This document shows positions 1-8,839 of a DNA stretch of 64,000 nucleotides, piece after piece (positions within the stretch are counted from its first letter, which is position 1; each line of letters opens with the position of its first letter). The translations under genes were made by a program, and so were the position numbers. Source of the stretch: Arthrobacter tumbae (GTDB taxonomy: Bacteria; Actinomycetota; Actinomycetes; Actinomycetales; Micrococcaceae). A model generated the notes under the pieces. That model searched no databases and had not been told where the DNA came from. It saw only the letters and a list, made by a program, of their open reading frames with translations. Location: contig NZ_JAFBCC010000001.1 in the NCBI RefSeq assembly GCF_016907495.1, positions 806,001 to 870,000 on the forward strand, written 5' to 3'.

Positions 1-8
1 TGACGGCA

Positions 9-100
9 TGTGCAAAGATTTGCACAACAGCCCATCGTCGGAATAGTCGAAATGACTACCCCGGGGGATGTGGCTCCGACAATAGTGGTCAATCTGACCA
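9..100. promoter_or_regulatory. Cluster of three palindromes upstream of the Lrp/AsnC-type regulator
   Basis: Three perfect inverted repeats lie in the 127 bases before the regulator start: TGTGCAAA-GA-TTTGCACA (9-26), TAGTC-GAAAT-GACTA (44-58) and TGGTCA-ATC-TGACCA (86-100). Lrp/AsnC regulators bind such palindromes, often several in phase, and usually control themselves and a divergent neighbour, which here would lie outside the window. The 8-bp arms of the first repeat are unlikely by chance; the other two are weaker. Role inferred. Confidence 0.5.
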
Positions 101-127
101 GTCCCCGCCTGGAGAAGACGCCTACCC

Positions 128-610
128 ATGAACAAGGAACCCCGCCACCCCAGAGATGGAATTGACCGGGCCGTGCTCGAGGCACTCGATGCCGAGCCCC
201 GGATGACCATCCTCGCCATCGCCCAGCGGACGGGTCTGGCCCGCGGCACCGTCCAGGCGCGCCTCGACCGATTCGAGCGCGAAGGGGTACTGAGGGCGCA
301 CAGCGTACGGATCGATCCGGAGGCACTCGGCATGGGCATTTCTGCGCATGTCGCTGCCGAGCTGGATCAGCACCGCATAGACCTGGCCGTTGAGGGTCTG
401 CGCGCCATCCCGGAGGTCATCGAGTGCCTTGCGCCCGCCGGCGAAACCGACCTGCTGTGCCGCGTGGTGGCTCGGGATCCTGACGATCTGTACCGCGTGT
501 CCGAGGAAATCCGCCTGTGTCCCGGGATCCTGCGGACCAGGACCAGCATGTTCCTGCGCCAACCCATCCCCTATCGGATGGCGCCTCTGCTGAGGGCCAT
601 CGCGGGCTGA
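128..610 (+). CDS. Lrp/AsnC family transcriptional regulator
   Basis: 160-residue DNA-binding regulator of the Lrp/AsnC (feast/famine) family, which senses amino acids or related metabolites. Residues about 14-65 form the N-terminal helix-turn-helix (recognition part around TGLARGTVQARLDRF); residues about 75-155 fit the RAM ligand-binding/oligomerisation domain. Length is typical. The ATG follows GGAGAAG by about ten bases. Palindromes in the preceding 120 bases are candidate autoregulatory sites. The gene ends at a hairpin shared with the convergent ABC ATPase gene. The effector and targets cannot be told from sequence; the usual divergent target would be off the left edge. Confidence 0.9.
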   Translation: MNKEPRHPRDGIDRAVLEALDAEPRMTILAIAQRTGLARGTVQARLDRFEREGVLRAHSVRIDPEALGMGISAHVAAELDQHRIDLAVEGLRAIPEVIECLAPAGETDLLCRVVARDPDDLYRVSEEIRLCPGILRTRTSMFLRQPIPYRMAPLLRAIAG

Positions 611-636
611 ATCGCCCCTACCCCGGCCGTTGAAGG

Positions 637-682
637 GGCAGGACACACCCCTTATGGCTACCCATTCGGGGCGTGTCCTGCC
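637..682. terminator. Bidirectional hairpin between convergent genes
   Basis: A 15-bp stem with one mismatch (GGCAGGACACaCCCC against GGGGcGTGTCCTGCC) with a 16-base loop lies between the regulator stop and the ABC ATPase stop. There is no strong U-tract on either side. Placement between two gene ends supports a terminator for both. Confidence 0.65.
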
Positions 683-698
683 GAATGAACGCCGGCGC

Positions 699-1406
699 TT
701 AGGCGCGAACCGGAGCCAGGGAGTGCAGCACGCCGTCGGTCATGGTCACGACGGCATCGGTGAGCGGCACAAACTCCGTGTCGTGAGTGACCATCACGGT
801 GGCCAGCTGCTGATCCCGGGTGACCTTGCACAGCAGCCGGACAATCGATTCGGAGCGTACCTTGTCCAGTGCTGCCGTCGGTTCATCCACCAGAAGGACG
901 GTTGGCTCCCCCATCAGTGCCCGCGCGATATTCACCCGCTGGCGCTGTCCTCCGGAAAGCTGGTGCGGCCGCTGGTCGCCTGCGCCTGCGAGGCCGACGA
1001 CGTCGAGCAGTTCCAGCGCCCGGAGCCGCGCCGCCTTCGGCGCCCCACCGCGAAGGTGCTGACCGATGAGCAGCTGCTCCACCGCGGTGAGCGACGGCAG
1101 CAGGTTGGGTTGCTGGAAGACGATGCCCACTTCGTCGCGGCGCAGCGCCGTCCGCTCTTTGTCACTCAACTCCGTTACGTCTACGCCACCGATTCGAATG
1201 TCGCCGCTGGTGGGACGCACGAGGGTGGCCGCGACGGCGAGCAGGCTGGACTTGCCCGAGCCGGACGGTCCAACCACGGAGGTGACCGATCCGGAGTCAA
1301 CACTCAGGGTGACGCCATCAAGGGCAGTGATGGTGCCGGCGTCGCCGTCCGGATAGTGCAGTGAGACGTTGACGAGCTTCAAAGCGGGTACTGGGAACAT
1401 GCTCAT
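699..1406 (-). CDS. ABC transporter ATP-binding protein (MacB/LolD-like)
   Basis: 235-residue nucleotide-binding subunit. Visible motifs are Walker A (GPSGSGKSS), Q-loop (VFQQPNLLPS), signature (LSGGQRQR), Walker B (VLLVDEP) and the H-loop (VTHD). This is the LolD/MacB/FtsE branch that partners with FtsX-fold permeases, as in the gene just upstream, 29 bases away. I chose the ATG at 1406 because AAAGGA sits six bases before it; the in-frame ATG at 1421 has no ribosome site. The pair is divergent from a NarL-type histidine kinase/regulator, a common layout for peptide-antibiotic or envelope-stress exporters. Substrate unknown. Confidence 0.92.
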   Translation of the reverse strand: MSMFPVPALKLVNVSLHYPDGDAGTITALDGVTLSVDSGSVTSVVGPSGSGKSSLLAVAATLVRPTSGDIRIGGVDVTELSDKERTALRRDEVGIVFQQPNLLPSLTAVEQLLIGQHLRGGAPKAARLRALELLDVVGLAGAGDQRPHQLSGGQRQRVNIARALMGEPTVLLVDEPTAALDKVRSESIVRLLCKVTRDQQLATVMVTHDTEFVPLTDAVVTMTDGVLHSLAPVRA

Positions 1407-1435
1407 GGAGTGTCCTTTCATGGAGGTTTCGGGGT

Positions 1436-2518
1436 CTAGTTGCCGCCGAGAGCCAGCAGCGGATCAATCCTCGTGACTCCGCGGACGGCGAGCGCCGATC
1501 CCGCCAGTCCGAGGAGCACAATGCCTGCAAAAGGCCCGACGACGGTCGCTGCGGAAATGAGGAACGGAGCCACCGCTGCGGCGAGGTAGCCGCCGCCCAG
1601 ACCGAGTGCCGCACCGGCTGCGGCTCCAATGACGAGCACGATCGCTGCCTGGCTGAGCGCGTCCCGCAGGATGTAGCCATTGGACCCTCCGAGGGCCTTG
1701 AGTACGGCGATGTCCCGGGTCCGCTGGATGGTCCACACGGTGAGGAAGGCAACGATCACCAGCGCAGAAATTCCGTAGAGGAAACCCTGCATCATGGTGA
1801 GTGAACCGTTCTCGGACCCGAAGGACGCCAGGGCGCCGTAGCTGCCGGTCCGGGTTGTGCTGACGGTTCCGGCCCCGGCGTCGATCTGTTCGCGGCTCTG
1901 CACCTCCGGCGCTTCGTCGGTGGAAGTTACCGCGAGCACCGTACCGACGACGTCCGGATCCGCCACGTGCGCGGTTGTCCGCCAGTCGGCCAGCGTCATC
2001 CACACCACAGGAGTGTGGCTGTACCACTGGTCGTCGATAACGCCCGCAACGCGGAGCGCCGTCCCGCTGATGCTCGCGGTGTCACCCACAGAAAGCGACA
2101 GGTCCTCGGCCACCGTGCGGCTCACCACTACCGTGCTCTCCGTCAGGCCGTCCGGGGCAAGCGCGCCGTCTGCGCCTGCCCCGAACACCGCGACCGTGGC
2201 GGTGCCTCCCGCTTCCAGACGGGTCTGGCTGATCCCCAGCGGTTCGGCCCGGGAGACTCCCCCGGCCTGCCGCCACACCTGGAGCTGCTCCCCGCCCACC
2301 TGGGATTCAGGATAGGAAGCAGCCGGCTCATTGCCGGCAGGTGCTCCGAAGACGATCGTGTCGGCGTTCAACCCGGCGATTGCCGACGTCGACTGGTTGG
2401 CCAGGCCTGCGGTCAGACCGGAGAGCATCACCAGCAGGAAAGTGATCAACCCGACGACGGTACCCATCAGGGCGAACCGCCCCTTGGCGAACCTGAGATC
2501 CCGTAAAGCTAAGTACAT
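1436..2518 (-). CDS. ABC transporter permease, FtsX/MacB type
   Basis: 360-residue membrane protein with the MacB/FtsX plan: one N-terminal membrane segment (about residues 17-40), a long extracellular domain (about 41-235, the MacB periplasmic-core-like part), then three C-terminal membrane segments (about 250-350) with the conserved RTRDIAVLKALGGS stretch of FtsX permeases. The start at 2518 is preceded by GGAGGA about ten bases away. It is co-transcribed with the ATPase gene downstream. MacB-type transporters work by mechanotransmission, exporting or removing lipoproteins, peptides or drugs; which applies here cannot be seen. Confidence 0.9.
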   Translation of the reverse strand: MYLALRDLRFAKGRFALMGTVVGLITFLLVMLSGLTAGLANQSTSAIAGLNADTIVFGAPAGNEPAASYPESQVGGEQLQVWRQAGGVSRAEPLGISQTRLEAGGTATVAVFGAGADGALAPDGLTESTVVVSRTVAEDLSLSVGDTASISGTALRVAGVIDDQWYSHTPVVWMTLADWRTTAHVADPDVVGTVLAVTSTDEAPEVQSREQIDAGAGTVSTTRTGSYGALASFGSENGSLTMMQGFLYGISALVIVAFLTVWTIQRTRDIAVLKALGGSNGYILRDALSQAAIVLVIGAAAGAALGLGGGYLAAAVAPFLISAATVVGPFAGIVLLGLAGSALAVRGVTRIDPLLALGGN

Positions 2519-2610
2519 CGTTTGTCATCCTCCGCATGCCTTGTGGTGAGCCGACGCCTGCCGCTCACCTTCAACTCTCCATCCCTGCTTGCCTCGCTAC
2601 ATCGGGGCTC

Positions 2611-2664
2611 CGGTTGATCTGCTTAGCTCTTACCGGTTGACCCGGCGGTCAACCGTTCGGTTGA
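2611..2664. promoter_or_regulatory. Cluster of four CGGTTGA half-sites in a divergent promoter
   Basis: CGGTTGA occurs in direct orientation at 2611, 2634 and 2658 and inverted (TCAACCG) at 2649. The middle two form the perfect repeat CGGTTGACC-CGGC-GGTCAACCG (2634-2655). The cluster lies between the divergent ABC permease and histidine kinase genes; the last copy is near the -35 region of the kinase promoter. NarL/LuxR-type response regulators bind paired heptamer-like sites, so the regulator encoded at 3987 is the obvious candidate. Binding is inference. Confidence 0.6.
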
Positions 2665-2698
2665 TGTCACGTCCACCGGGCGCAGCTAGGGTGGCTGT

Positions 2699-3994
2699 AT
2701 GCGAGACCCCGCGAGCCCGGCTGGATACATGGCTGCGCCAGCCGTTCTGCGGATGCTCCGGATCACCCTGCACGCCGGTTTCCTGGCACTGCTCCTGGTG
2801 GGAGTGGCGGCGACACTGGTTTCAGAACCCGGCCCCGCCGTGGTGTATCCGGCTCTTCTGATCTCCCTGTGTCTCGGCGGTTTGTACCTGGCGGGGACCG
2901 TCAGGGAGAGGCGGGCTGCGAAGCAGCAGCCGGGGACGCCGTCGTCGTCGCGTGTACCGCGTTACGCACGGTTCTGGCTGGCCGGAGTCACCGGACTCTG
3001 GGTTGTCCTGATGATGCTCAGCGCCGACTTTTCCTGGCTGGCCTTCGCCCTGTTCTTCCTTCACCTGCACCTGCTCAGCACCAGGCATGCCGTGGTCGCG
3101 ATCGTCCTCCTGACCGGCGTGGTCATTGCCGCCCAATGGGAACGCCAGGGGGAACTGCAGGTGCCGATGATCCTCGGCCCGATGTTCGGAGCGGTCTTCG
3201 CCGTGGTCATGACGGTCGTCTACCAGAGCCTCTATCTCGAGGGCGTCAACCAGCGGCAGGCGCTCGAGGAACTCCGGCGGACGCGTTCCGAGCTTGCACG
3301 CACACAGCACCAGGCCGGAGTGCTCACCGAGCGGGAGCGTCTGGCCCGCGAAATCCATGACACGCTGGCGCAGGGCCTGTCCAGCATCGTCCTCATCTCG
3401 CGGGCAGCCGAAGCTTCGTTGGACGCCGGAGCAACGAATACGGCACGGGAACGCATCCGCACGGTGCAGCAGGCGGCGTCTGACAATCTCACTGACGCGC
3501 GCCGCTTTGTCCGCGGGTTGAGTGCGGCGGAGGGTGATCCCGAGTTCCTCGTCGGCAGCCTGCGCAGAACCTGCGCCAGCGTCGAGCAGCAGGCGGCGGC
3601 CCAGGGCATCGGCCTGCGCTGCCGGTTCGAGCTCGACGGCGCGCCCATCCGGATGCCGGCTCCCTACGAGGTTGCCCTGCTGCGTGCGGCGCAGTCAGCC
3701 CTGTCGAACTCCCTGCGGCACTCCAGTGCCGGAACCGCCGTCGTCACACTCACCTTCGTGGGCTCAGAGGTGGCGCTCGATATCTACGACAACGGCAGGG
3801 GGTTTGACGTAGATACGGCGCTGGCGTCTGCGGTAGAGAGGACAGACGGCACCGGGTTTGGGCTGAGGGCCCTTCGGGAGCGGATCACAGCGTTGGGCGG
3901 AGCTATCGAGATCGAATCCGAGGCGGGCGAGGGCACCGTCGTCGGCATCCGTTTGCCCCTGCTGCCGTTCGACGACGGGACGGCGGATGACTGA
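2699..3994 (+). CDS. Sensor histidine kinase, NarL-type (HisKA_3)
   Basis: 431-residue membrane kinase. Residues about 20-180 contain roughly five to six membrane segments without an obvious sensor domain, followed by a helical linker, the dimerisation/phosphoacceptor region with His220 in LAREIHDTLAQG (the HisKA_3 H-box) and an HATPase_c domain with N-box NSLRHS and G-box YDNGRGFD. The response regulator gene overlaps its end by eight bases (ATGACTGA), so the two are translationally coupled partners. The start ATG lies six bases after TAGGGT, suggesting a leaderless mRNA. Kinases of this kind beside MacB-type ABC genes often respond to cell-envelope antibiotics; the stimulus here is unknown. 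Confidence 0.93.
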   Translation: MRDPASPAGYMAAPAVLRMLRITLHAGFLALLLVGVAATLVSEPGPAVVYPALLISLCLGGLYLAGTVRERRAAKQQPGTPSSSRVPRYARFWLAGVTGLWVVLMMLSADFSWLAFALFFLHLHLLSTRHAVVAIVLLTGVVIAAQWERQGELQVPMILGPMFGAVFAVVMTVVYQSLYLEGVNQRQALEELRRTRSELARTQHQAGVLTERERLAREIHDTLAQGLSSIVLISRAAEASLDAGATNTARERIRTVQQAASDNLTDARRFVRGLSAAEGDPEFLVGSLRRTCASVEQQAAAQGIGLRCRFELDGAPIRMPAPYEVALLRAAQSALSNSLRHSSAGTAVVTLTFVGSEVALDIYDNGRGFDVDTALASAVERTDGTGFGLRALRERITALGGAIEIESEAGEGTVVGIRLPLLPFDDGTADD

Positions 3995-4631
3995 GATCCG
4001 GGTTCTTCTGGTGGATGACCATCCGGTTGTCCGCGCCGGCCTGCGGGCAATGCTCAACGACTTCGACGGCGTCTTCGTGGCCGGGGACGTCGCTGATGGC
4101 GCCGCCGCCGTGGCAGAGGTGCGGAAACGGGCTGCCCTCGACCAGCCGGTGGACGTTGTGCTCATGGACCTGCAGATGGGCGAAGGCATGGACGGCGTCA
4201 CCGCCACCCGGAGCATCCGCGCGCTGGAGGACCCACCGCAGGTACTGATCCTGACCACCTACGACACCGACGCGGACATCATCGCTGCCGTGGAGGCCGG
4301 TGCGGGCGGCTACCTCCTGAAGGACGCTCCGCCGGAAGAGATCCGTCGGGCAGTGCAGTCAGCCGCCCGGGGACAGACAGCGCTCGCGCCGGAGGTGGCC
4401 GCGCGTTTGATGGGCCGGATCTCGAGCCCGACGACGTCTCTGAGCAAACGTGAGATTCAACTGCTGGAACTCCTTGCAACCGGCATGCCGAACCGGGGTA
4501 TCGCGAAGGAGCTGTTCATCAGTGAGGCAACCGTGAAGACGCATTTGGTCCACATCTACGACAAGCTCGGTGTGGACAACCGCACCGCCGCCATCTCAAC
4601 GGCGAGGCAGCAGCGCATCATCCGGAGCTGA
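3987..4631 (+). CDS. Response regulator, NarL/LuxR family
   Basis: 214 residues. The receiver domain has acidic residues Asp10/Asp11, phosphoacceptor Asp61 (LMDLQMG), the conserved Thr of ILTTYDT and the Lys of LLKDAPP. The C-terminal LuxR helix-turn-helix covers about residues 148-208 (LSKREIQLLELL; the recognition helix includes EATVKTHLVHIYDKL). It overlaps the kinase gene by eight bases and is its cognate partner. The likely target is the divergent ABC transporter, through the CGGTTGA sites at 2611-2664. The end lies 16 bases from the convergent ccsB stop. Confidence 0.94.
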   Translation: MTEIRVLLVDDHPVVRAGLRAMLNDFDGVFVAGDVADGAAAVAEVRKRAALDQPVDVVLMDLQMGEGMDGVTATRSIRALEDPPQVLILTTYDTDADIIAAVEAGAGGYLLKDAPPEEIRRAVQSAARGQTALAPEVAARLMGRISSPTTSLSKREIQLLELLATGMPNRGIAKELFISEATVKTHLVHIYDKLGVDNRTAAISTARQQRIIRS

Positions 4632-4647
4632 CCGCTTAACTTCGCGA

Positions 4648-5679
4648 TTAGACGCCGGCGTAGCTGTGCAGTCCCGAGAAGTAGATGTTCACGATCGTGA
4701 AGTTGAAGACGATGCACAGATAGCCCACGATCGAGAGCCACGCGGCCCTCGTCCCGGTCCATCCGCGGGTTGCGCGGGCGTGGAGGTAGCCGGCGTAGAC
4801 CACCCAGATCACGAAGGTCCACACTTCCTTGGTGTCCCAGCCCCAATACCGGCCCCAGGCCTTCTCCGCCCAGATGGCACCGGCCATGAGGGTGAAGGTC
4901 CAGAGCACGAAAGCGATTGCGTTGATCCGGTAGGAGAGGTTCTCCAGGCTCAGCGCCGAGGGAACCAGCCGCATGAACGGCAGCCGGTCATCATCGCCGG
5001 CGGCGAGCCGTGCCACCCGGCTCGCCTGGATCAGCTGCAGCACCGACATCGCGAAGGTCAGGGTGAAGAGGGCTGACGCTGCGACTGCCACGGACACGTG
5101 GATGATGAGCCAGTAGCTCTGCAGCGCGGGCACCAGGTTGGCCACCGGCGTCGGGAATCCGATCGTGGCTGCGCACAGCATGACCACCACGAGACCAATC
5201 ACGAAGGTTCCGAGGAAGCGCAGGTCCTTACGTGTGAGCACCAACAGGAAGACGACGGCGACCACCAGACCGCCGGTGGTGCAGAACTCGTACATGTTGC
5301 CCCACGGCACGCGCCCGGCGGCAACACCTCGGGTGACAACAGCCACTGCATGGATCGCTGAAGCCACGATGGTAAGGGCAACGGCGATGCGCGCGGCAGA
5401 GCGTCGCTCGCCCTGATAGTCCATGGCGTCGTCGGCGGTTGAACCCGCTGGAGCACCGTCAGCGGCTGCCTTTCCGCGCTTGCCCCCGGCCACAGCGCCG
5501 GCGAGCACCAACTCCCGGTCATTCGCGGATTCGGCGAGGCCGGCTTCGATCTCGCGAATGCGACGGCTGCTCTTGACGAGGTCCCAGGTGAAAGCGAGGA
5601 ACCCGACTGTGTATGCCAGGGCAGCGAGCAGCATGAACAGCTCGCTGTACTGTCCCAGGGTCTGGTTTATGTTCTGCAT
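4648..5679 (-). CDS. ccsB: Cytochrome c biogenesis protein CcsB/CcsA (System II haem handling)
   Basis: 343-residue polytopic membrane protein. The WWD signature is visible in the C-terminal half (WGRYWGWDTKEVWTFVIW), with the WGNMYEF segment and flanking histidines that ligand haem in System II. With ResB it forms the haem exporter/cytochrome c synthetase that attaches haem to CxxCH apocytochromes outside the membrane. Its ATG overlaps the resB stop by one base (TGATG), so translation is coupled. It is the last gene of the operon phosphatase-tlpA-ccdA-resB-ccsB, matching from memory Mtb Rv0525-Rv0529. Confidence 0.95.
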   Translation of the reverse strand: MQNINQTLGQYSELFMLLAALAYTVGFLAFTWDLVKSSRRIREIEAGLAESANDRELVLAGAVAGGKRGKAAADGAPAGSTADDAMDYQGERRSAARIAVALTIVASAIHAVAVVTRGVAAGRVPWGNMYEFCTTGGLVVAVVFLLVLTRKDLRFLGTFVIGLVVVMLCAATIGFPTPVANLVPALQSYWLIIHVSVAVAASALFTLTFAMSVLQLIQASRVARLAAGDDDRLPFMRLVPSALSLENLSYRINAIAFVLWTFTLMAGAIWAEKAWGRYWGWDTKEVWTFVIWVVYAGYLHARATRGWTGTRAAWLSIVGYLCIVFNFTIVNIYFSGLHSYAGV

Positions 5680-7367
5680 CAGTTGTCCTTACCGGTTCCG
5701 TGCGTTGGCGCCCCCACGTGCGCTGTCTCATTCTCGTCGTCTTCGGTGCTGCCTGCCAGCCAGCGTTCCCGGAGCAGTTTCTCGATCGCTGCCCCCTCGC
5801 CGGCCAGACGGTGATCTTCACCGCGGGCCAGCAGACCGTACTCCACCGTGATGCTGCCGTCCGTGCGCGTGCCCGTCGCTATCCAGACCCGGCGGCGCCC
5901 GATGAACAGGGACGCGCTCAGTCCTGCCAGGGCGAGGGAGGAAAACACCAGGGCGCCGAGCTCGGCCGGGTCATGCGTGATGTCCAGGGCCGCATAACGG
6001 CGCAGCCCGTCGAAGGTGATGGAACCCTTGCCCTCGGGTAGCTCGAAGGTTTCGCCGGCGTCGAGCACAATGCCGCCGGCTTCGCTGTTCCGACTGTTCA
6101 ACTCGGTCAGTGGGTCAGTGTCCAGAACATAGACATTCTGCGGGTCGCCCTCATCCAGCCCGAGGTCGCCGTAGTAGGAGTTGAGGTTCAGCTGCGGCAG
6201 GAACGGGTCCGGGTCACGGGAGAAGGACACACCGTTCTCGTCTACTGCCGCCGTGGGCAGGAAGAACCCGACAAAACCGAGCTGGTCCGGTTGTGCGTCC
6301 GGAACCTTCAGCACAATGAGGGACGTGAACAGTCCGTCCTGCGGAATCGACACAACGGGGCCCTGGTGCGCGATGTTCCCCTCGCCGTCGCGCACCGTGA
6401 TGACGGGAGCGTAGCCATTTCCGACCAGGTACACGCTGGTGCCGCCGATAGTCAGCGGCTCGTTGACCTTCAGGATCCGCTCTTCCGGTTCAACCCCGGG
6501 AGCGGTTCTGGTGGTCATGGTGGCGGTGAAGTCGATTGGCTGACCGTAGTGCGTGAGCTGCCGGTCGAACTGCACGTCGAAGTTCTCGAGCGTGATCGAG
6601 TACGGATCCAGATTGTTCTCGGAGAAGTTGGTGCCCGGTGTGAAGGAATCGTAGCCCACCAACGTGTTCACGAAGGTCTCACCCTCGATCAGGATCTTCT
6701 GCCCCCGGTACCCGAACAGCCCGCCCACGGCAACGGAAACGAGCACGCCGATCAGCGACACGTGGAACACCAGGTTCCCGAATTCCTTCAGGAAGCCCCG
6801 CTCCGCACCGACGGAGGGCCGGGCGCTGTTCTCGTCGCGCACGTCCACGCGGTAGCCGCGCTTCTTCAGCACGACTGAAGCGTCGACGACGGCGGCACCG
6901 GCCGAGGTGGGCCGCCCGCCTTCCTGCCCGCTGGGCTGGGACTCTTGCGCGACCGGCAGGACGAACGTCCCGTGAGCCGGCATCCGCGAGAGCCTGCTGG
7001 GGGTCCGGGGCGGCTTCGACCGCCAGGCACGGCCGTGGACCATTGCCCGCGGGATCACGCATCCGATCAGCGAGATGAACAGGAGCAGGTAGATCGCTGA
7101 GAACCAAACGGACGAGTAGACATCGAACAGCTGGAACCAGTCCAGGATCGGCCCGGTCTCCGGGTTGTTCTGAATGTACTGGGTCACGACGGCCGGATTT
7201 GCCGGGCGCTGCGGGAAGAGCGAACCGGGTACAGCGGCGACCGCGAGCAGGAGCAGCAGGAAGAGGGCCGTACGCATGCTGGTCAGCTGGGTCCACATCC
7301 AGCGCACGGTGCCGAGGAACCCAAGAGCGGGCAGCGCGACGCCGTCTTCTCGGTCCTTCGTTGCCAT
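5679..7367 (-). CDS. resB: Cytochrome c biogenesis protein ResB
   Basis: 562-residue System II partner of CcsB. Three N-terminal membrane segments precede a large extracytoplasmic domain (roughly residues 210-490), and a final membrane segment precedes a short cytoplasmic tail. I prefer the ATG at 7367 because AAAGGAAG sits six bases upstream; in-frame starts at 7391 and 7463 lack a site, and 7463 would overlap ccdA. ResB contributes to the haem channel and apocytochrome chaperoning with CcsB. It is coupled to ccsB by a one-base overlap and follows ccdA closely. Confidence 0.95.
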   Translation of the reverse strand: MATKDREDGVALPALGFLGTVRWMWTQLTSMRTALFLLLLLAVAAVPGSLFPQRPANPAVVTQYIQNNPETGPILDWFQLFDVYSSVWFSAIYLLLFISLIGCVIPRAMVHGRAWRSKPPRTPSRLSRMPAHGTFVLPVAQESQPSGQEGGRPTSAGAAVVDASVVLKKRGYRVDVRDENSARPSVGAERGFLKEFGNLVFHVSLIGVLVSVAVGGLFGYRGQKILIEGETFVNTLVGYDSFTPGTNFSENNLDPYSITLENFDVQFDRQLTHYGQPIDFTATMTTRTAPGVEPEERILKVNEPLTIGGTSVYLVGNGYAPVITVRDGEGNIAHQGPVVSIPQDGLFTSLIVLKVPDAQPDQLGFVGFFLPTAAVDENGVSFSRDPDPFLPQLNLNSYYGDLGLDEGDPQNVYVLDTDPLTELNSRNSEAGGIVLDAGETFELPEGKGSITFDGLRRYAALDITHDPAELGALVFSSLALAGLSASLFIGRRRVWIATGTRTDGSITVEYGLLARGEDHRLAGEGAAIEKLLRERWLAGSTEDDENETAHVGAPTHGTGKDN

Positions 7368-7398
7368 TGAATCTTCCTTTGATTTAGCCATCAGTCGT

Positions 7399-8202
7399 TC
7401 AGATCGGAAGGGTGACGCCGCCGAGCCACTGCTGAAGGTCGTTGATCCACACGTTCCAGACACCGGAGGCCATGAGCACGCCGACCAGTATCAGCATTCC
7501 GCCACCAGTTCGCTGCAGCAGCAGCCGGTGGCGCCGGAAGAACTTCATGGCTCCCATTCCACGCCGCAGTCCGAGGGCGATCAGCAGGAACGGCAGTCCG
7601 AGGCCGAGGCAGTACACAAAGGTGAGGAGTGCACCTTTGGCAGCGCTGGCGCCGTCGTTGGAGAAAGCAAGCAGCTGCACCGCGGACAGGGTCGGTCCGA
7701 TGCAGGGGGCCCAGCCCAGACCGAACGTGAGACCCAGCAGCGGCGCTCCCCAGAGGCCGCTCGGTACGCGGGCATGGAGCTTCCGGTCCTGCTGGAACCA
7801 GGAGAATCCGCCCATGAAGACGATGCCGAGCACAATCACCACGAGCCCGAAGATCCGGATCAGCCACTCCTGGGAGCCTGCCATCCACGCTCCGAGCTGT
7901 CCGAAGAGCGCACCGTACGCCATGAACACGGCGGAGAACCCGACGACGAACAGCCCGATACCGACCACCATCCGTCCGCGCCTCTGCTGCTCCAGGTCCA
8001 CCCCGGTGAGGCCGCTGACGTAGCCCAGATATCCGGGCACCAGCGGCAACACGCACGGCGACACAAAGGAGACGAGGCCTGCGAGGAGCGCCACGGGCAA
8101 CGCAAGGAGCATCGAACCGTTCAGCACGGTGTCGGCGAAGGCATTCCCGGCTGGTGCCAGGGCCATGGCGGCACCGAGTGGGAGAGAGGCGGTCACAGCC
8201 AC
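7399..8202 (-). CDS. ccdA: Thiol-disulfide interchange membrane protein CcdA
   Basis: 267-residue DsbD/CcdA-type membrane protein with six predicted segments. The two redox cysteines are in the canonical contexts FVSPCVLPLVPGYL and GWAPCIGPTLS. It carries electrons from cytoplasmic thioredoxin across the membrane to the thioredoxin-like protein encoded just upstream, keeping apocytochrome c cysteines reduced. The GTG start overlaps the preceding stop by one base (TAGTG). The roughly 30-residue hydrophobic N-terminus before the first core helix may be a cleaved or extra segment. Confidence 0.93.
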   Translation of the reverse strand: MAVTASLPLGAAMALAPAGNAFADTVLNGSMLLALPVALLAGLVSFVSPCVLPLVPGYLGYVSGLTGVDLEQQRRGRMVVGIGLFVVGFSAVFMAYGALFGQLGAWMAGSQEWLIRIFGLVVIVLGIVFMGGFSWFQQDRKLHARVPSGLWGAPLLGLTFGLGWAPCIGPTLSAVQLLAFSNDGASAAKGALLTFVYCLGLGLPFLLIALGLRRGMGAMKFFRRHRLLLQRTGGGMLILVGVLMASGVWNVWINDLQQWLGGVTLPI

Positions 8203-8834
8203 TACTCGGCCAGCGCGGAGTCAATGAGCGCGCTGAGGGTTCCCTTGTCGACCAGGCCCAGAATGCGGGCCGACACGCGACCCTCTTTGTCGAGCACGAG
8301 AGTGGTCGGCACAGCCTGCGGCGGTACGTAACTGGTCATCGCCAGGAGGACGCCGCCGTCGGAGTCGTTGAAGCTGGGGTAGGGAATGCCGAAGTTGCGC
8401 TCGAAAGCCTCGGCATTCTTCTGGCCGTCCCGGATATTGACGCCGTAGAACTGCACGTCCTCCGACTGGTACTCCTCATGCAGGGCAACGAGGTCCGGAG
8501 CCTCTTCCCGGCAGGGCGCGCAGGCTGCATACCAGAAATTCAGGACCGTCACGCCGCCCGGCCATGCGGAGGAGGAAACCGTCTCACCGTTGTAGAGCGT
8601 GCCCTCGATTGCAACCGGCTCACCGCGCTCTGCGACGGCGTACTCCGTGACGGAGCCGTCGCCGGCAATGTAATTCTTGTTGCTGCCTTCCGCCGCCTGT
8701 TGGGCCAGCGGGTCTTGTGCAGCACAGCCCGACAGCACGACGACGGCGGCAATTGCCGACGCGGCAAGGCGCATCAGCGTGCGGCCGGGACGGCGGCGCG
8801 GGGCAGCTTTAGTTTGAGTCACAACGGCTTCCAC
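8202..8834 (-). CDS. TlpA/ResA-like thioredoxin-fold lipoprotein
   Basis: 210 residues. The N-terminus has a positively charged stretch, a hydrophobic helix and the lipobox VLSGC, so it should be a lipid-anchored extracytoplasmic protein. The redoxin domain contains the active site WYAACAPCREE (CxPC type). In System II it reduces apocytochrome cysteines before haem ligation, fed by CcdA. Start is a GTG at 8834; a GTG at 8822 is possible. A double palindrome lies just upstream over a TACAAT candidate -10, suggesting regulation independent of the preceding gene 26 bases away. Confidence 0.92.
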   Translation of the reverse strand: MEAVVTQTKAAPRRRPGRTLMRLAASAIAAVVVLSGCAAQDPLAQQAAEGSNKNYIAGDGSVTEYAVAERGEPVAIEGTLYNGETVSSSAWPGGVTVLNFWYAACAPCREEAPDLVALHEEYQSEDVQFYGVNIRDGQKNAEAFERNFGIPYPSFNDSDGGVLLAMTSYVPPQAVPTTLVLDKEGRVSARILGLVDKGTLSALIDSALAE

Positions 8835-8839
8835 GAGTT

